A DNA stretch of 48,243 nt. Source: Lachnospiraceae bacterium. Lineage in GTDB: Bacteria; Bacillota; Clostridia; Lachnospirales; Lachnospiraceae. Below, in pieces: positions 8,554 to 18,013 of the stretch. The translations under genes and the position numbers were made by a program. The notes beneath the pieces are model-generated. The model saw only the letters and a program-made list of their open reading frames with translations, was not told the origin of the DNA and ran no database searches. Each line of letters opens with the position of its first letter. The stretch's first letter is position 1. The stretch covers positions 1-48,243 of the forward strand of contig JAILMH010000065.1 in assembly GCA_024692715.1 (NCBI GenBank), read 5' to 3'.

Positions 8554-9586
8554 TTTTTTCTCCATTGATCTCATCTATTACCTCGTTGAGATCATGATCT
8601 AGTTTTAATGTATAACGGATTGACGCCTTATAAGAAAGATGAGCTCCATCTATGAAGTCCTCTTCTTTATATTTTCCTCTATAATCCAGGTATTTGATAC
8701 CATGCTTTTTAAGAAACGGTTTCATCTTCTTTTTAATAAAACGCATGTATTTCTTACCACTGTCTGTTTCGGCAAGTCCCGGAGCAATAGGTGAAAACTC
8801 AACTACCACATTGGTCTCATTATCAAGCTGCAGCAGCTGTGTCTCAATTTTTTCAACTTTATCATCTGTAACTGAAAATGCCTTTGCCGTATTTTCATGA
8901 TTAAAATAATTATTTCGATAGTTTCCAGGGCCTATCTTAGCAGCTCTGTCCACCGGTGAAAGATACGATACACCTAATTCAAAGACATTTTGAATCCTCA
9001 TGAGATTCACTCTTAAAGCATACAAAGGATCGAGCAGTGCAGTATTTCTCTCTACTCCGAACTCAGGAGTCACACTGTATTTTCCCCATTTATCAATTGT
9101 TGATTCCGCAATGGTAGTACTATTTGCATTCCTGAAGGTCGAATACGAAACCTCAACCTTGACAATATCCGTATCCGTATACTGATACTCCTTACGTATA
9201 AGATTATCCAGGATGATATTCGTCCTCCAGGAACCTCCGCCGCTTGCAAAAATATACATATCATAGCTGTCTCTAAGACGTTCTTTCTGCTTCACAGGAT
9301 CAAATTCCAGTGCTGTAAGGGACGAACCTATCGCAATAATATTTCCATCGTCATTGTTATCTGAAGTTAAACGATCAAGCTCTGAAATAAAGCCTTCATC
9401 AACAACATGAAGACCATTTGTATACCAGGGTGCTATATAACCCTTATCATTTTCCTTAAATGCTTCGTAATAGTGATCATCAGTTATTTCCGTGATGATT
9501 ACTGCAAGACGCGCCGCCAGCCAGATCCACACTGCTGCAAGCGCCAATATTATGACCAGATATTTTAGATATAGCTTCTTATTCAT
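8546..9586 (-). CDS. Membrane-anchored SGNH/DltD-like protein
   Basis: A 346-residue protein with an N-terminal membrane anchor (about 8-31) and an extracytoplasmic SGNH-hydrolase-like domain. The nucleophile block is IAIGSSLTALEF (Ser88 or Ser89) and the C-terminal DxxH block is DGAHLSY (D313, H316), the same arrangement as DltD. DltD makes the final transfer of D-alanine onto lipoteichoic acid. This protein probably makes the final transfer of this operon's acyl group onto a surface polymer. It is the first gene of the operon, 21 bases after tadA. No strong ribosome site is visible. Confidence 0.82.
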   Translation of the reverse strand: MNKKLYLKYLVIILALAAVWIWLAARLAVIITEITDDHYYEAFKENDKGYIAPWYTNGLHVVDEGFISELDRLTSDNNDDGNIIAIGSSLTALEFDPVKQKERLRDSYDMYIFASGGGSWRTNIILDNLIRKEYQYTDTDIVKVEVSYSTFRNANSTTIAESTIDKWGKYSVTPEFGVERNTALLDPLYALRVNLMRIQNVFELGVSYLSPVDRAAKIGPGNYRNNYFNHENTAKAFSVTDDKVEKIETQLLQLDNETNVVVEFSPIAPGLAETDSGKKYMRFIKKKMKPFLKKHGIKYLDYRGKYKEEDFIDGAHLSYKASIRYTLKLDHDLNEVIDEINGEKNE

Positions 9587-9607
9587 ATGGCATGTATTCT
9601 AGCACGA

Positions 9608-10105
9608 TTAGTCAATATTAACAACTTTCGCTACTTTCTTTAGTTTAATTTTACCCCTCAGTTCTTTAAAAAATTCCGTCAGCAATGCTGCGCATTCTTC
9701 TCCCAGCACGCCGGATTCAACTTCTACCTGATGATTAAATCTCGGTTCATCGAGTAAATTTAAGATTGAACCTGCGCATCCTGATTTTGGTGACATCGTA
9801 CCAATTACGCATTTATCCATTCTTGCCTGCACTATGGCACCGGCACACATCGGACACGGCTCCAGCGTAACATACATGGTACACCCTTCAAGTCTCCAGT
9901 CTCCCATGACCTTTGTAGCCTTTTTTATAGCTGCTATCTCCGCATGCGCGAGTGTACTGTGATCAGTCTTACGGCGATTATAACCTCGCCCGATCACCTT
10001 TCCGTCATAAACAATGACGCAGCCGATCGGAACCTCTCCTATTCGGGAGGCCTTTCTCGCCTGCGTAATTGCCTGTTTCATAAATTTTTCTTCAACTGTC
10101 TGCAT
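9608..10105 (-). CDS. tadA: tRNA adenosine(34) deaminase
   Basis: Deaminates A34 to inosine in tRNA-Arg(ACG). The zinc site is H54-A55-E56 with PCPMC (C84, C87), and E56 is the proton shuttle. At 165 residues the length is usual. The start ATG overlaps the stop of the upstream CdaR-like gene by one base, and residue 9 (FMKQAITQA) aligns with the usual TadA N-terminus. It sits in an operon between a regulator and the acylation genes, with no evident functional link to either. Confidence 0.95.
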   Translation of the reverse strand: MQTVEEKFMKQAITQARKASRIGEVPIGCVIVYDGKVIGRGYNRRKTDHSTLAHAEIAAIKKATKVMGDWRLEGCTMYVTLEPCPMCAGAIVQARMDKCVIGTMSPKSGCAGSILNLLDEPRFNHQVEVESGVLGEECAALLTEFFKELRGKIKLKKVAKVVNID

Positions 10106-11202
10106 CAGAATCCACTTGTCTCCTGATATCTAAGATAATTGATCACCATTAACGCAATCTTAAGTGTAAGGGCATCATCAAACCTTCTGATATCGAGTCC
10201 CGTTGCCTTCTCAACCTTTTCTACACGATAAACAAGCGTATTTCTATGTACAAAAAGCTGACGTGCTGTCTCAGAAACATTAAGATTATTTTCAAAAAAC
10301 TTATTTATTGTAACAAGTGTCTCATCATCGAGATGATCCGGAATGTCTTCTCCAAAGATTTCTTCAAGGAACATATGGCAGAGCGCTTCCGGAAGCTGAT
10401 AGATAAGTCTGCCGATTCCAAGAGAATCATATGATGCCGTGCTCCTGTCCTCATAGAATATCTTACCTACATCCATCGCCATCTTGGCTTCTTTATAAGA
10501 GCGTGAAACGTCTTTTATCTGACTGATTATCGTTCCGTTAGAAACTCTTACCTTGAGCATTGCTTCTGAGCTGAGCATATCAACGATAGTATCTGCTGTA
10601 TGCTGTATCTCTTCTTTTTCGTTCTCAAGCCCTACATTTTCAAGGCTCTTTATAAGAATCACCTGTTTCTCATCTACTGCTGTAACAAAATCGCCTGTAG
10701 CGTCCGAAAAAATTCCCTTGATAACATCGATTCCATTATTATCAACAGGCTGCTCAGGCTCAATAAGGAAAACAGTTCTTCTGATATCTGTGCGGATATG
10801 AAGCTTCTTGGCCCTGTTATAAATATCAACAAGAAGCATATTATCCAGAAGAAGACTCTGATAAAAGTTATTTCTATCGAGTTTTTCTTTATATGCTGTG
10901 ATAAGATGTCCGAGCTCACTGACTGCAACACGGCCCATCATATATTCAGTATCATTCTCACTAGAGGCTGCAAGTACATATGCTGTCACTTCTTCGTCAA
11001 CAACTCTGAAGAGATGATAATCATTAATAACCTGGGAATCCGCTGTGCTGTCTATAAATGAGCGCACACTGAGAGGTGAAAGATAAAATTTATCATTTGT
11101 TGTTGCAACAACTGTACCATCAAGATCCAATACTGCAAAATCTACTTTAGTTATCTCATTTAATTCCTCAATACAGGTTGCGATTATCTGATTCGCTATC
11201 AT
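10105..11202 (-). CDS. CdaR/PucR-family transcriptional regulator
   Basis: A 365-residue protein. The N-terminal part (about 1-130) resembles the sugar-diacid recognition domain of CdaR (FAVLDLDGTVVATT). The C-terminal 60 residues form a PucR-type helix-turn-helix (LNVSETARQLFVHRNTLVYR). E. coli CdaR responds to glycerate, glucarate and galactarate. The effector here is unknown. It is the first gene of a run that continues through tadA into the acylation operon, so it may regulate those genes. AAAGG lies about ten bases before the ATG. Confidence 0.85.
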   Translation of the reverse strand: MIANQIIATCIEELNEITKVDFAVLDLDGTVVATTNDKFYLSPLSVRSFIDSTADSQVINDYHLFRVVDEEVTAYVLAASSENDTEYMMGRVAVSELGHLITAYKEKLDRNNFYQSLLLDNMLLVDIYNRAKKLHIRTDIRRTVFLIEPEQPVDNNGIDVIKGIFSDATGDFVTAVDEKQVILIKSLENVGLENEKEEIQHTADTIVDMLSSEAMLKVRVSNGTIISQIKDVSRSYKEAKMAMDVGKIFYEDRSTASYDSLGIGRLIYQLPEALCHMFLEEIFGEDIPDHLDDETLVTINKFFENNLNVSETARQLFVHRNTLVYRVEKVEKATGLDIRRFDDALTLKIALMVINYLRYQETSGF

Positions 11203-11249
11203 CTACGTTACTGCCTTTCATCAAACACTTATAATAATTTACAAAAAAC

Positions 11250-11279
11250 ATTATAACCGAATAGACAGTATAACGTAAA
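11250..11279 (-). promoter_or_regulatory. Candidate promoter of the CdaR-like gene
   Basis: Minus strand TATAAT (11250-11255) with TTTACG 18 bases upstream (11274-11279). It overlaps the T-tail of the preceding terminator. Confidence 0.45.
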
Positions 11280-11307
11280 AAAAAGGCGTGGTCAAACAAC
11301 CACGCCT
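11276..11307 (-). terminator. Terminator after the MsmK-type ATPase gene
   Basis: A perfect 9-bp stem (11284-11292 with 11299-11307) with a 6-base loop, followed on the minus strand by eight T. Confidence 0.92.
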
Positions 11308-11341
11308 AAAAAATTTATAAATTTTTATTTTATTTTATATA

Positions 11342-12469
11342 TTAGTTTGTGATAACCTTCTCTGTTTCCTTATCAAATACATGAATCTTTTCTGTATCGA
11401 TAACAAACTTGCATGTATCACCAGGTCTTGCTGTTGTACGAGGATCAACACGAGCTGTCATGTTAGCTCCGCCAAAGTCGAAGTAAAGGAATACTTCAGC
11501 ACCGAGAAGCTCATATACACGGATTGATGCATCGAAGCTTGCTTCTGCAGGAAGTGTAGAAACAGCCATTTCTGAATCATATACATCCTCAGGACGGATA
11601 CCGAATGTAACTGTCTTATCCTTATAGCCGCCGTCGATAACCTTCTTAGCCTTTGCAGGAGGAAGCGGAATGTTGTGCTTCTTACCGTTGTTAACAACTT
11701 CAAGAGAAGCCTTGTCTCCGTCAACTCTTACTACAGCGTCGAGGAAGTTCATCTGTGGTGAACCCATGAATCCTGCAACGAAGAGGTTGCATGGCTTCTC
11801 GTAAAGGTTCTGAGGTGTATCAACCTGCTGTACAACACCATCCTTCATAACTACGATTCTTGTACCAAGAGTCATAGCCTCTGTCTGGTCATGTGTTACA
11901 TAGATAATGGTGGTTCCAAGTCTCTGATGAAGCTTTGCGATCTCAATTCTCATCTGAACACGAAGCTTTGCATCAAGGTTTGAAAGAGGCTCATCCATGA
12001 GGAATACCTTAGGATTACGAACAATAGCACGTCCCATTGCTACACGCTGTCTCTGACCGCCTGAAAGAGCCTTTGGCTTACGATCAAGGAGTTTGTCAAG
12101 ATCGAGGATCTTAGCAGCCTCACGAACCTGCTTGTCAATCTGCTCCTTCGGAACCTTACGAAGCTTAAGACCAAATGCCATATTGTCATATACTGTCATA
12201 TGCGGATAAAGAGCGTAGTTCTGGAATACCATAGCGATATCTCTGTCCTTAGGCTCTACATCATTAACGAGCTTTCCGTCAATCTTAAGCTCTCCGTCAG
12301 AGATCTCTTCAAGACCTGCGATCATACGAAGTGTTGTTGACTTACCGCATCCAGAAGGTCCAACGAAAATGATGAATTCCTTATCTGCAATTTCCAGGTT
12401 GAAATCCTTAACAGCTTCAAAACCGTTAGGATATCTTTTATAGATATGTGATAATGATAAACTTGCCAT
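11342..12469 (-). CDS. msmK: Sugar ABC transporter ATPase, MsmK/UgpC type
   Basis: A cytoplasmic ATPase of 375 residues that energises carbohydrate uptake permeases. Walker A GPSGCGKST is at 37-45, the signature LSGGQRQR near 135-142, Walker B VFLMDEP follows, and a C-terminal OB-fold regulatory domain typical of MalK/MsmK/UgpC is present (about 240-375, including TFGIRPEDVY). No permease or binding-protein gene is near. Orphan MsmK ATPases of Firmicutes often serve several sugar transporters. AGGAGGG precedes the ATG. It has its own promoter and terminator. Confidence 0.92.
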   Translation of the reverse strand: MASLSLSHIYKRYPNGFEAVKDFNLEIADKEFIIFVGPSGCGKSTTLRMIAGLEEISDGELKIDGKLVNDVEPKDRDIAMVFQNYALYPHMTVYDNMAFGLKLRKVPKEQIDKQVREAAKILDLDKLLDRKPKALSGGQRQRVAMGRAIVRNPKVFLMDEPLSNLDAKLRVQMRIEIAKLHQRLGTTIIYVTHDQTEAMTLGTRIVVMKDGVVQQVDTPQNLYEKPCNLFVAGFMGSPQMNFLDAVVRVDGDKASLEVVNNGKKHNIPLPPAKAKKVIDGGYKDKTVTFGIRPEDVYDSEMAVSTLPAEASFDASIRVYELLGAEVFLYFDFGGANMTARVDPRTTARPGDTCKFVIDTEKIHVFDKETEKVITN

Positions 12470-12501
12470 AATGCCCTCCTAATAGTAAGAACTACCTTGT
12501 T

Positions 12502-12558
12502 TGTTCAACGATTAGATTATAGCAAAGGTATTAATTTCTGAACATGACCGTGTTCAAC
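12502..12558 (-). promoter_or_regulatory. msmK promoter with repeated TGTTCAAC elements
   Basis: Minus strand -10 TATAAT (12516-12521) has TGTTCA at the -35 position (12539-12544) with a 17-base spacer. An inverted repeat GAACA-N6-TGTTC (12540-12555) covers the -35. The octamer TGTTCAAC (plus-strand reading) occurs at 12502-12509 near the predicted start and again at 12551-12558. The arrangement suggests a regulator acting at two sites. Confidence 0.55.
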
Positions 12559-12603
12559 AAACTTTTTTCAAAATAATATACAACTTAACCATTCTTGTGT
12601 ATA

Positions 12604-12639
12604 CAATAAAACAGGGCGTTTGCAATGCAAACACCCTGT
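12604..12639 (-). terminator. Terminator after the dnaB/yesL-like operon
   Basis: A 13-bp stem (12611-12623 with 12627-12639, one G-U pair) and a 3-base loop are followed on the minus strand by TTTATT. Confidence 0.88.
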
Positions 12640-12660
12640 CCTGTGATTAAAATAGATCAA

Positions 12661-13284
12661 TCATACCTGCTCTGCTTCATAGAGCTTAAAGATCCTGCTG
12701 AATATAAATGCCTGAATATAAGCGATTCCCGAAAATCCCGCGATAAAAATGACTGGAAGCATTCTATACATGAAGATATATGTGACAGCTGCGACCACTG
12801 CAGGAACAGCGATTATCAGTATGGTCCACGGCAAATGACGTATACTCATCAAAAGAGCATTTTTCATGGTCTGCTTTACGGTATTCACAAACCTTGAAAG
12901 GACTGCAAACACATACGACAGCTCAAATACCCAGACTATCAGAAGCGCATAAATAACAACTCTGATAACAGGCGAGATAGCTATTGCCATGTTGTTCAGA
13001 ACATAAAAATCAACAAAAAATACTGTTCCGAGTACCGCCATTATAAGCCAGATGGCAGTGGCCTGCTTAAAATTCTCCTTAAAGGCCTTAAAGAAATCTT
13101 TAACGATATAACCTTCTTCACCCCTTACTATTTTAAGCATCATATAGTTGAGAGCCGTAACAGACGCTCCTATAGTGAAGAGCGGAATACAGCAGATCAT
13201 AAACAATATGTTCAATATAAAAAGATTTGCAACTTTATCGAGGAAACCAAAAAGCGGTCCATCATAATTAAAAATGTGGTTCAA
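12661..13284 (-). CDS. YesL-like (DUF624) membrane protein
   Basis: A 207-residue integral membrane protein with about five hydrophobic spans. Its opening, FNYDGPLFGFLDKVANLFIL, is typical of the YesL/DUF624 family, often found next to carbohydrate ABC transporters. No biochemical function is established. The start is a TTG whose last bases overlap the dnaB stop (TTGA), implying translational coupling. It is the last gene of its operon. Confidence 0.82.
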   Translation of the reverse strand: MNHIFNYDGPLFGFLDKVANLFILNILFMICCIPLFTIGASVTALNYMMLKIVRGEEGYIVKDFFKAFKENFKQATAIWLIMAVLGTVFFVDFYVLNNMAIAISPVIRVVIYALLIVWVFELSYVFAVLSRFVNTVKQTMKNALLMSIRHLPWTILIIAVPAVVAAVTYIFMYRMLPVIFIAGFSGIAYIQAFIFSRIFKLYEAEQV

Positions 13285-14630
13285 TTGTTATTCTCTCTTT
13301 CCGGATTAGCAAATTTAGTATAGTTTGGCAGCCATGCAAGCTCAACGGTACCGATAGAACCATTTCGCTGCTTAGCCATGATTATTTCTGCAATATTCTT
13401 TTTTTCAGTATCAGGATGATAATAGTCATCACGATAGATAAACATAACGACGTCGGCATCCTGCTCGATAGCTCCAGATTCTCGGAGATCCGAAAGCATA
13501 GGTCTGTGATCCGGTCTCTGCTCTACAGCTCGTGAAAGCTGCGAAAGCGCGACTACAGGCACCTGCATCTCACGGGCCAGCGCTTTAAGAGAACGTGAAA
13601 TATCTGAGATCTCCTGCTGACGGCTTGACTCTTTTGCAGAGCCGCTTCCCGTCATAAGCTGAAGGTAATCGATTATGATCATATCGAGGCCTTTCTCAAG
13701 CTTGACCTTACGACATTTTGAACGCATCTCAGAAATTGAGATCGCAGGAGTATCATCGATCACAAGGTTTGAAATTCCAATTATTCCTGCGCCTTCTACT
13801 ACCTTATCCCAGTCAGAGTCATGCAGATCACCAACCCTAAGCTTCTGCGAATCAACATAGGATTCACTGGCAATAAGACGATGTACCAGCTGCTCCTTTG
13901 ACATTTCCAAAGAAAATATCATGACTTTTTTATTATTTCTAAAGCATGCGTATTCACCGATATTTAAGGCAAAGGCCGTTTTACCCATTGAAGGACGGGC
14001 CGCGATAAGGATAAGATCTGATTTCTGAAATCCCGCCGTCTTGAAATCAAGCTCTCTGAAACCGGTTGCCACACCTGTAACGGAGCTTGTATTTTTCGCT
14101 GCTTCCTGGATCGATTTAAGAACGTTCATAACGATCTTATTTATCGGCACAAGCTCACCGGAGCCCTGATTCTGGACTATCTCAAATATCTTCTTTTCCG
14201 TATCTGCAAGCAGGTCCTCCGTTGTCTCTTTACCCTCATAGCAGGCACTTGCGATCTCTTCGTTGACCTTTATCAGTCTTCTTTTCACCGCATTATCATG
14301 CACTATCCTTGCGTATGAACGGATATTGGCACTTGTCGGGACTCCGTTTACAAGTTCCGCCAGGAAATTCATGTTTCTGATCTCCGGAGGCGCCTGCATC
14401 TGCTCAAGGCGCTCCAGTATAGTTACCGAATCCACCGGCTTACCTTCGTTAAAAAGACCCGTTATCGCCTCAAAAAGGATTCCATACTGTCTTGTATAAA
14501 AGTCATCCTTTGTAAGCATTTCCGATGCTGCTATTATCGCATCTTTTCCCATAAACATAGCGCCGATGACTGATTGCTCAGCCTCGGCGGAATGCGGGGG
14601 TACTCTCTTGATTAAATTCTCACTATCCAT
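13281..14630 (-). CDS. dnaB: Replicative DNA helicase DnaB
   Basis: A hexameric 5'-3' helicase that unwinds DNA at the replication fork (called DnaC in Bacillus). The N-terminal domain (12-110, HSAEAEQSVIGAMF) binds primase. The RecA-like C-terminal domain has Walker A ARPSMGKT at 211-218 and IIIDYLQLM as Walker B. There is no intein and the length (449) is standard. AAGGAA precedes the ATG, and the gene starts nine bases after rplI in the conserved gdpP-rplI-dnaB order. Confidence 0.97.
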   Translation of the reverse strand: MDSENLIKRVPPHSAEAEQSVIGAMFMGKDAIIAASEMLTKDDFYTRQYGILFEAITGLFNEGKPVDSVTILERLEQMQAPPEIRNMNFLAELVNGVPTSANIRSYARIVHDNAVKRRLIKVNEEIASACYEGKETTEDLLADTEKKIFEIVQNQGSGELVPINKIVMNVLKSIQEAAKNTSSVTGVATGFRELDFKTAGFQKSDLILIAARPSMGKTAFALNIGEYACFRNNKKVMIFSLEMSKEQLVHRLIASESYVDSQKLRVGDLHDSDWDKVVEGAGIIGISNLVIDDTPAISISEMRSKCRKVKLEKGLDMIIIDYLQLMTGSGSAKESSRQQEISDISRSLKALAREMQVPVVALSQLSRAVEQRPDHRPMLSDLRESGAIEQDADVVMFIYRDDYYHPDTEKKNIAEIIMAKQRNGSIGTVELAWLPNYTKFANPERENNN

Positions 14631-14639
14631 AGAATTTCC

Positions 14640-15086
14640 TTATTCTGCTTCTACATGAACTGTAAGTTCACCAGTAACCTCCGGATGAAGCTTGATCGGA
14701 ATCTTATAGGTTCCAAGACTTCTGACCGGCTCTGCCATAACAAGCTTCTTTTTATCAAGTTCGATATTGTGCTGTTTTTTCGCTGCCTCCACGATCTCCT
14801 TTGATGAAACAGAACCAAATGTTCTTCCATTCTCTCCGGATTTGATCTTTACACTTATCTTGATATCTTTAAGTTCCTCAGCAAATACCTTTGCTGCAGC
14901 AAGTTCTTCCGCTGCCACCTTTGCATCATTTGCCTTTTTAAGCTTTGCATCATTTAAGTGCTGGGCAGTTGCTTCAACAGCCTGACCCTTCTTTATAAGG
15001 ACATTTCTTGCATATCCTTCACTAACCTCAATGATCTGTCCCTTCTTTCCCTGAGACTTTACATCCTGAAGTAAAATAACTTTCAT
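14640..15086 (-). CDS. rplI: 50S ribosomal protein L9
   Basis: A 148-residue L9 with the N-terminal domain [20 protein letters not shown], a long central helix rich in Ala/Lys/Glu (about 40-75) and a C-terminal 23S rRNA-binding domain ending in VHVEAE. The ATG overlaps the gdpP stop by one base (TAATG), giving tight coupling. Confidence 0.97.
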   Translation of the reverse strand: MKVILLQDVKSQGKKGQIIEVSEGYARNVLIKKGQAVEATAQHLNDAKLKKANDAKVAAEELAAAKVFAEELKDIKISVKIKSGENGRTFGSVSSKEIVEAAKKQHNIELDKKKLVMAEPVRSLGTYKIPIKLHPEVTGELTVHVEAE

Positions 15087-17122
15087 TACTTAAGTGCTCC
15101 TTCCTCTTCCATTTGATCTAATGTATGTTTCAATAATTCTCTAGCTTCCTCAATTGTTGTGTTGTCCAGCTGGGCACCTGCGATATTCATATGGCCACCG
15201 CCGCCAAAACGCTCCATTATGATCTGTACGTTTACTTCATCGATAGAACGCGCACTTATATAGATCCTGTTCTGATAGTCAGTAAATATAAACGAAGCCC
15301 TGACAAGATTGATGTTCAAAAGCTCATTTGCTGCCTGAGCTCCTGTAACTGTCGGAGATGCAACATTTGCCGAACATGTCGAAATCGCATAACAGCCCTT
15401 GTAAAGCTCCGCATTGCTTACAGCTTCTGCCCTTGCCTTGTATTCTGCGATATCATCTCTGAAAAGCTTACGAACCCTTGTTATATCGGCTCCGTTACGC
15501 CTTAAGTAAGCCGCCGCCTCAAAAGTTCTGACTCCTGTCTTTGTCATGAAATTATTTGTGTCTATCATAATTCCAGCATACATACAGTCAGCCTCTATAG
15601 GCATTACTCTTATGTCATCGGAAATGTACTGAAGTATCTCTGATACCATTTCACAGGCACTTGAAGCATATGGCTCGATATAAGAGAGCGTAGCATTTTC
15701 TATACGCTCAGAGCTTACTCTGTGATGGTCAAGAACTACTATGGTTCTGGATATTCCCAGCAGCTCCGGGCACTCCGTGAGCTTCGGCTTATTGGTATCC
15801 ACCACTACGACTGCTGTCGAATCCGGGTCACAGAGCGAGATTGCCTCATTACTGTTCACAAAAATATCCGGCGGATAATTTTTATCACTTATGATACCAT
15901 CACTGAACGGTCTTATAGATGCCGTAACATCATTGATAACGATATGCGCCTTTTTACCGCACTTGGCAACTGCCCTGCAGACACCAACCGCTGAACCGAA
16001 AGCATCAATATCTGTTATCTTATGACCCATTACAAGGACATGCTCTTTGGACTCAATGATCTCTTTAAGTGCATGCGCTTTAACACGGGCTTTAACACGG
16101 GTATTTTTCTCGACCGTCTGGCTCTTTCCGCCATAGTAACTGATCTTATCAGGTGTCTTAACTACTGCCTGATCTCCACCTCGTCCAAGCGCCAGATCGA
16201 TAGCATTTCTGGCATATGCATTGTCCTGAACAAAAGAATCCGCCTCCAGTCCGAATCCTATAGAAAGTGTCACCGCCATCTGGTTTCCTATGCTTACAGT
16301 CTTAACATCCTCCAGAATGTCGAAGCGGCTCTCCTGCATCTCAAGGAACGAAACCTTCTTCATTGCGACAAAGTATTTATCATTTTCCAGCTTTTTGACG
16401 ATCGCATCATAACGCTGGAAATATTTGTTGATCTTTCTGTCTATAAGCGCAGTGATTAGCGAACGCTTAACATCCTCGACTCTTTCCATGGCCTCATCAT
16501 AGTTATCCAGATAGATAAGACCTGCAACAAGCTCTCCCTCTTCTTTGAGTCTGATATACATATTGATGTCCGTCTCATCAAAGAAGAACACTGCTATAAG
16601 CGAGCCCTCAAAGCCCGAATGTTCCTCATCCGAAGCCTCCGAGATAGAAATTCTCCTGAGATCCACGCGGTAATCGCGATTCTCGTAATTAAGCTCGATC
16701 GTTTCGACCTTGCCCTCCTCCGGAAACTGATCCTTTGTAATTTCCGGGAAGAACGATGCAATAGATTTAGAATAAAAACGATCCTTATGGATGATCGCCG
16801 CAAAACCTGCGTTACTCCATATAAAACGTCCATTCTCATCCAAAAGAGCATACGGTATCGCAAGTCCTTTCAAAAGGCCCTTCTGCACCTGACCATAGTG
16901 TGTTGCGAAATTTACAACATCTTTTTTAAGATTCTGACGGCTATACCAGTAGATAGCAAAAGCAGCTATAGTATAAATAATCCAGCAGACTATCATAAAA
17001 GACAATGTTTTTCGCTCAATACACACAGAAATCACAACATCTGCTGCGAGTAAAATCGAAAGCAGGATTGGCCACTCTCCATAGAGCTTAAGTGCGCCTT
17101 TCAGCTTTAATTTTTTTTTCAT
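15086..17122 (-). CDS. gdpP: c-di-AMP phosphodiesterase GdpP
   Basis: A 678-residue membrane protein that hydrolyses cyclic di-AMP and so affects osmolyte balance and cell-wall homeostasis. Two N-terminal membrane spans (about 15-60) are followed by a PAS-like domain ([19 protein letters not shown]), a degenerate GGDEF domain, and DHH/DHHA1 catalytic domains. Visible motifs are [25 protein letters not shown] and [11 protein letters not shown]. Length is typical. A good SD (GGAGAAGGGAAAGG) precedes the ATG. It follows the ChbG-like gene by 18 bases. Confidence 0.95.
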   Translation of the reverse strand: MKKKLKLKGALKLYGEWPILLSILLAADVVISVCIERKTLSFMIVCWIIYTIAAFAIYWYSRQNLKKDVVNFATHYGQVQKGLLKGLAIPYALLDENGRFIWSNAGFAAIIHKDRFYSKSIASFFPEITKDQFPEEGKVETIELNYENRDYRVDLRRISISEASDEEHSGFEGSLIAVFFFDETDINMYIRLKEEGELVAGLIYLDNYDEAMERVEDVKRSLITALIDRKINKYFQRYDAIVKKLENDKYFVAMKKVSFLEMQESRFDILEDVKTVSIGNQMAVTLSIGFGLEADSFVQDNAYARNAIDLALGRGGDQAVVKTPDKISYYGGKSQTVEKNTRVKARVKAHALKEIIESKEHVLVMGHKITDIDAFGSAVGVCRAVAKCGKKAHIVINDVTASIRPFSDGIISDKNYPPDIFVNSNEAISLCDPDSTAVVVVDTNKPKLTECPELLGISRTIVVLDHHRVSSERIENATLSYIEPYASSACEMVSEILQYISDDIRVMPIEADCMYAGIMIDTNNFMTKTGVRTFEAAAYLRRNGADITRVRKLFRDDIAEYKARAEAVSNAELYKGCYAISTCSANVASPTVTGAQAANELLNINLVRASFIFTDYQNRIYISARSIDEVNVQIIMERFGGGGHMNIAGAQLDNTTIEEARELLKHTLDQMEEEGALK

Positions 17123-17140
17123 TCCCTTTCCCTTCTCCGT

Positions 17141-17908
17141 TTAAGTGAGATAATATGCCTGTCTTTCAGCCTTAAGTCTGTCAAGCAGACGATCTACATC
17201 CTCCATAGGAATAGTCTTTGAATCGACAAGTCTGCCCTCTTCATCATGCATAGGATGAACCATGACCTCGACCAAAGCATTCTCCGGAAGAGCTTCTCCG
17301 CAAAGAAGAAGATCTCTGTATGAGCCAAAGTAATCTGTAACTACCGGAACAGAGGCTTTAAGACGGCGATTATAGGAATTCTTGTATATTTTTTTAGCAG
17401 GATCCGTTCTCTTAAAAAGATTCCTTGTCAATCTCACTGACCGAAAATCATATTTATGGATAAGAGGCATCAGCACCTTCATGACAGATCTGTCTGTATG
17501 GACGTGATGATGCGAATCCAGATGACGCTCCGGGAGCCCATAATCAAAATATTTCCGAATCTGAGCTTCGATTTCTACTGCCACACATTCGCTTTCCTTC
17601 GCCGAAATATGAAGGCGCGTCAAAGTATTCTGCTGAAAATGGGCATTAAAACGACCATCTTTCCTGCAGAATCTTGGACATTTTTTGATGGGATCTGTAA
17701 GCGGCATCCCACTTGTAAGATTCAGATGAAGACCTACCGCCTCCTCGAATCCATACTCGCGTGCAAGCTCTACAGCCTCATCAGCGTATGGCATATTTAC
17801 CATTAATGTTGTTCCTGTAAGTATGCGCTTTTCAAAGCATTCGCATATTGCCTTATTTACATCCGGGCTGATTCCAAAATCATCCCCATTTATTATAGCT
17901 CGAATCAT
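17141..17908 (-). CDS. ChbG/HpnK-family (YdjC-like) carbohydrate deacetylase
   Basis: A 255-residue cytoplasmic protein. The opening INGDDFGISPDVN carries the metal-binding Asp pair, and HLDSHHHVHTD carries the metal-binding His cluster. ChbG deacetylates acetylated chito-oligosaccharides and HpnK acts on hopanoid glucosamine. The substrate here is unknown. It is first in the operon with gdpP, rplI and dnaB. The ATG has a short A-rich leader and no clear Shine-Dalgarno. Confidence 0.85.
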   Translation of the reverse strand: MIRAIINGDDFGISPDVNKAICECFEKRILTGTTLMVNMPYADEAVELAREYGFEEAVGLHLNLTSGMPLTDPIKKCPRFCRKDGRFNAHFQQNTLTRLHISAKESECVAVEIEAQIRKYFDYGLPERHLDSHHHVHTDRSVMKVLMPLIHKYDFRSVRLTRNLFKRTDPAKKIYKNSYNRRLKASVPVVTDYFGSYRDLLLCGEALPENALVEVMVHPMHDEEGRLVDSKTIPMEDVDRLLDRLKAERQAYYLT

Positions 17909-17934
17909 ATTTTCTATTTTAACCGCATAAAGGA

Positions 17935-17943
17935 ATTATATCA
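17935..17943 (-). promoter_or_regulatory. Extended -10 promoter of the chbG-gdpP-rplI-dnaB operon
   Basis: Minus strand TGA followed by TATAAT (17935-17940) without a good -35. The predicted start leaves a leader of about 20 bases before the ATG. It lies back to back with the comEB promoter. Confidence 0.6.
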
Positions 17944-17958
17944 AGGTGCGAGAATCTG

Positions 17959-17987
17959 TTGACACACCTTCTCAACCATCATAAAAT
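17959..17987 (+). promoter_or_regulatory. Sigma-A promoter of comEB
   Basis: TTGACA (17959-17964), a 17-base spacer, TAAAAT (17982-17987). GGAG follows before the ATG at 18014. Confidence 0.8.
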
Positions 17988-18013
17988 CTATAACACAAGA
18001 ATGGAGAAAAAAT

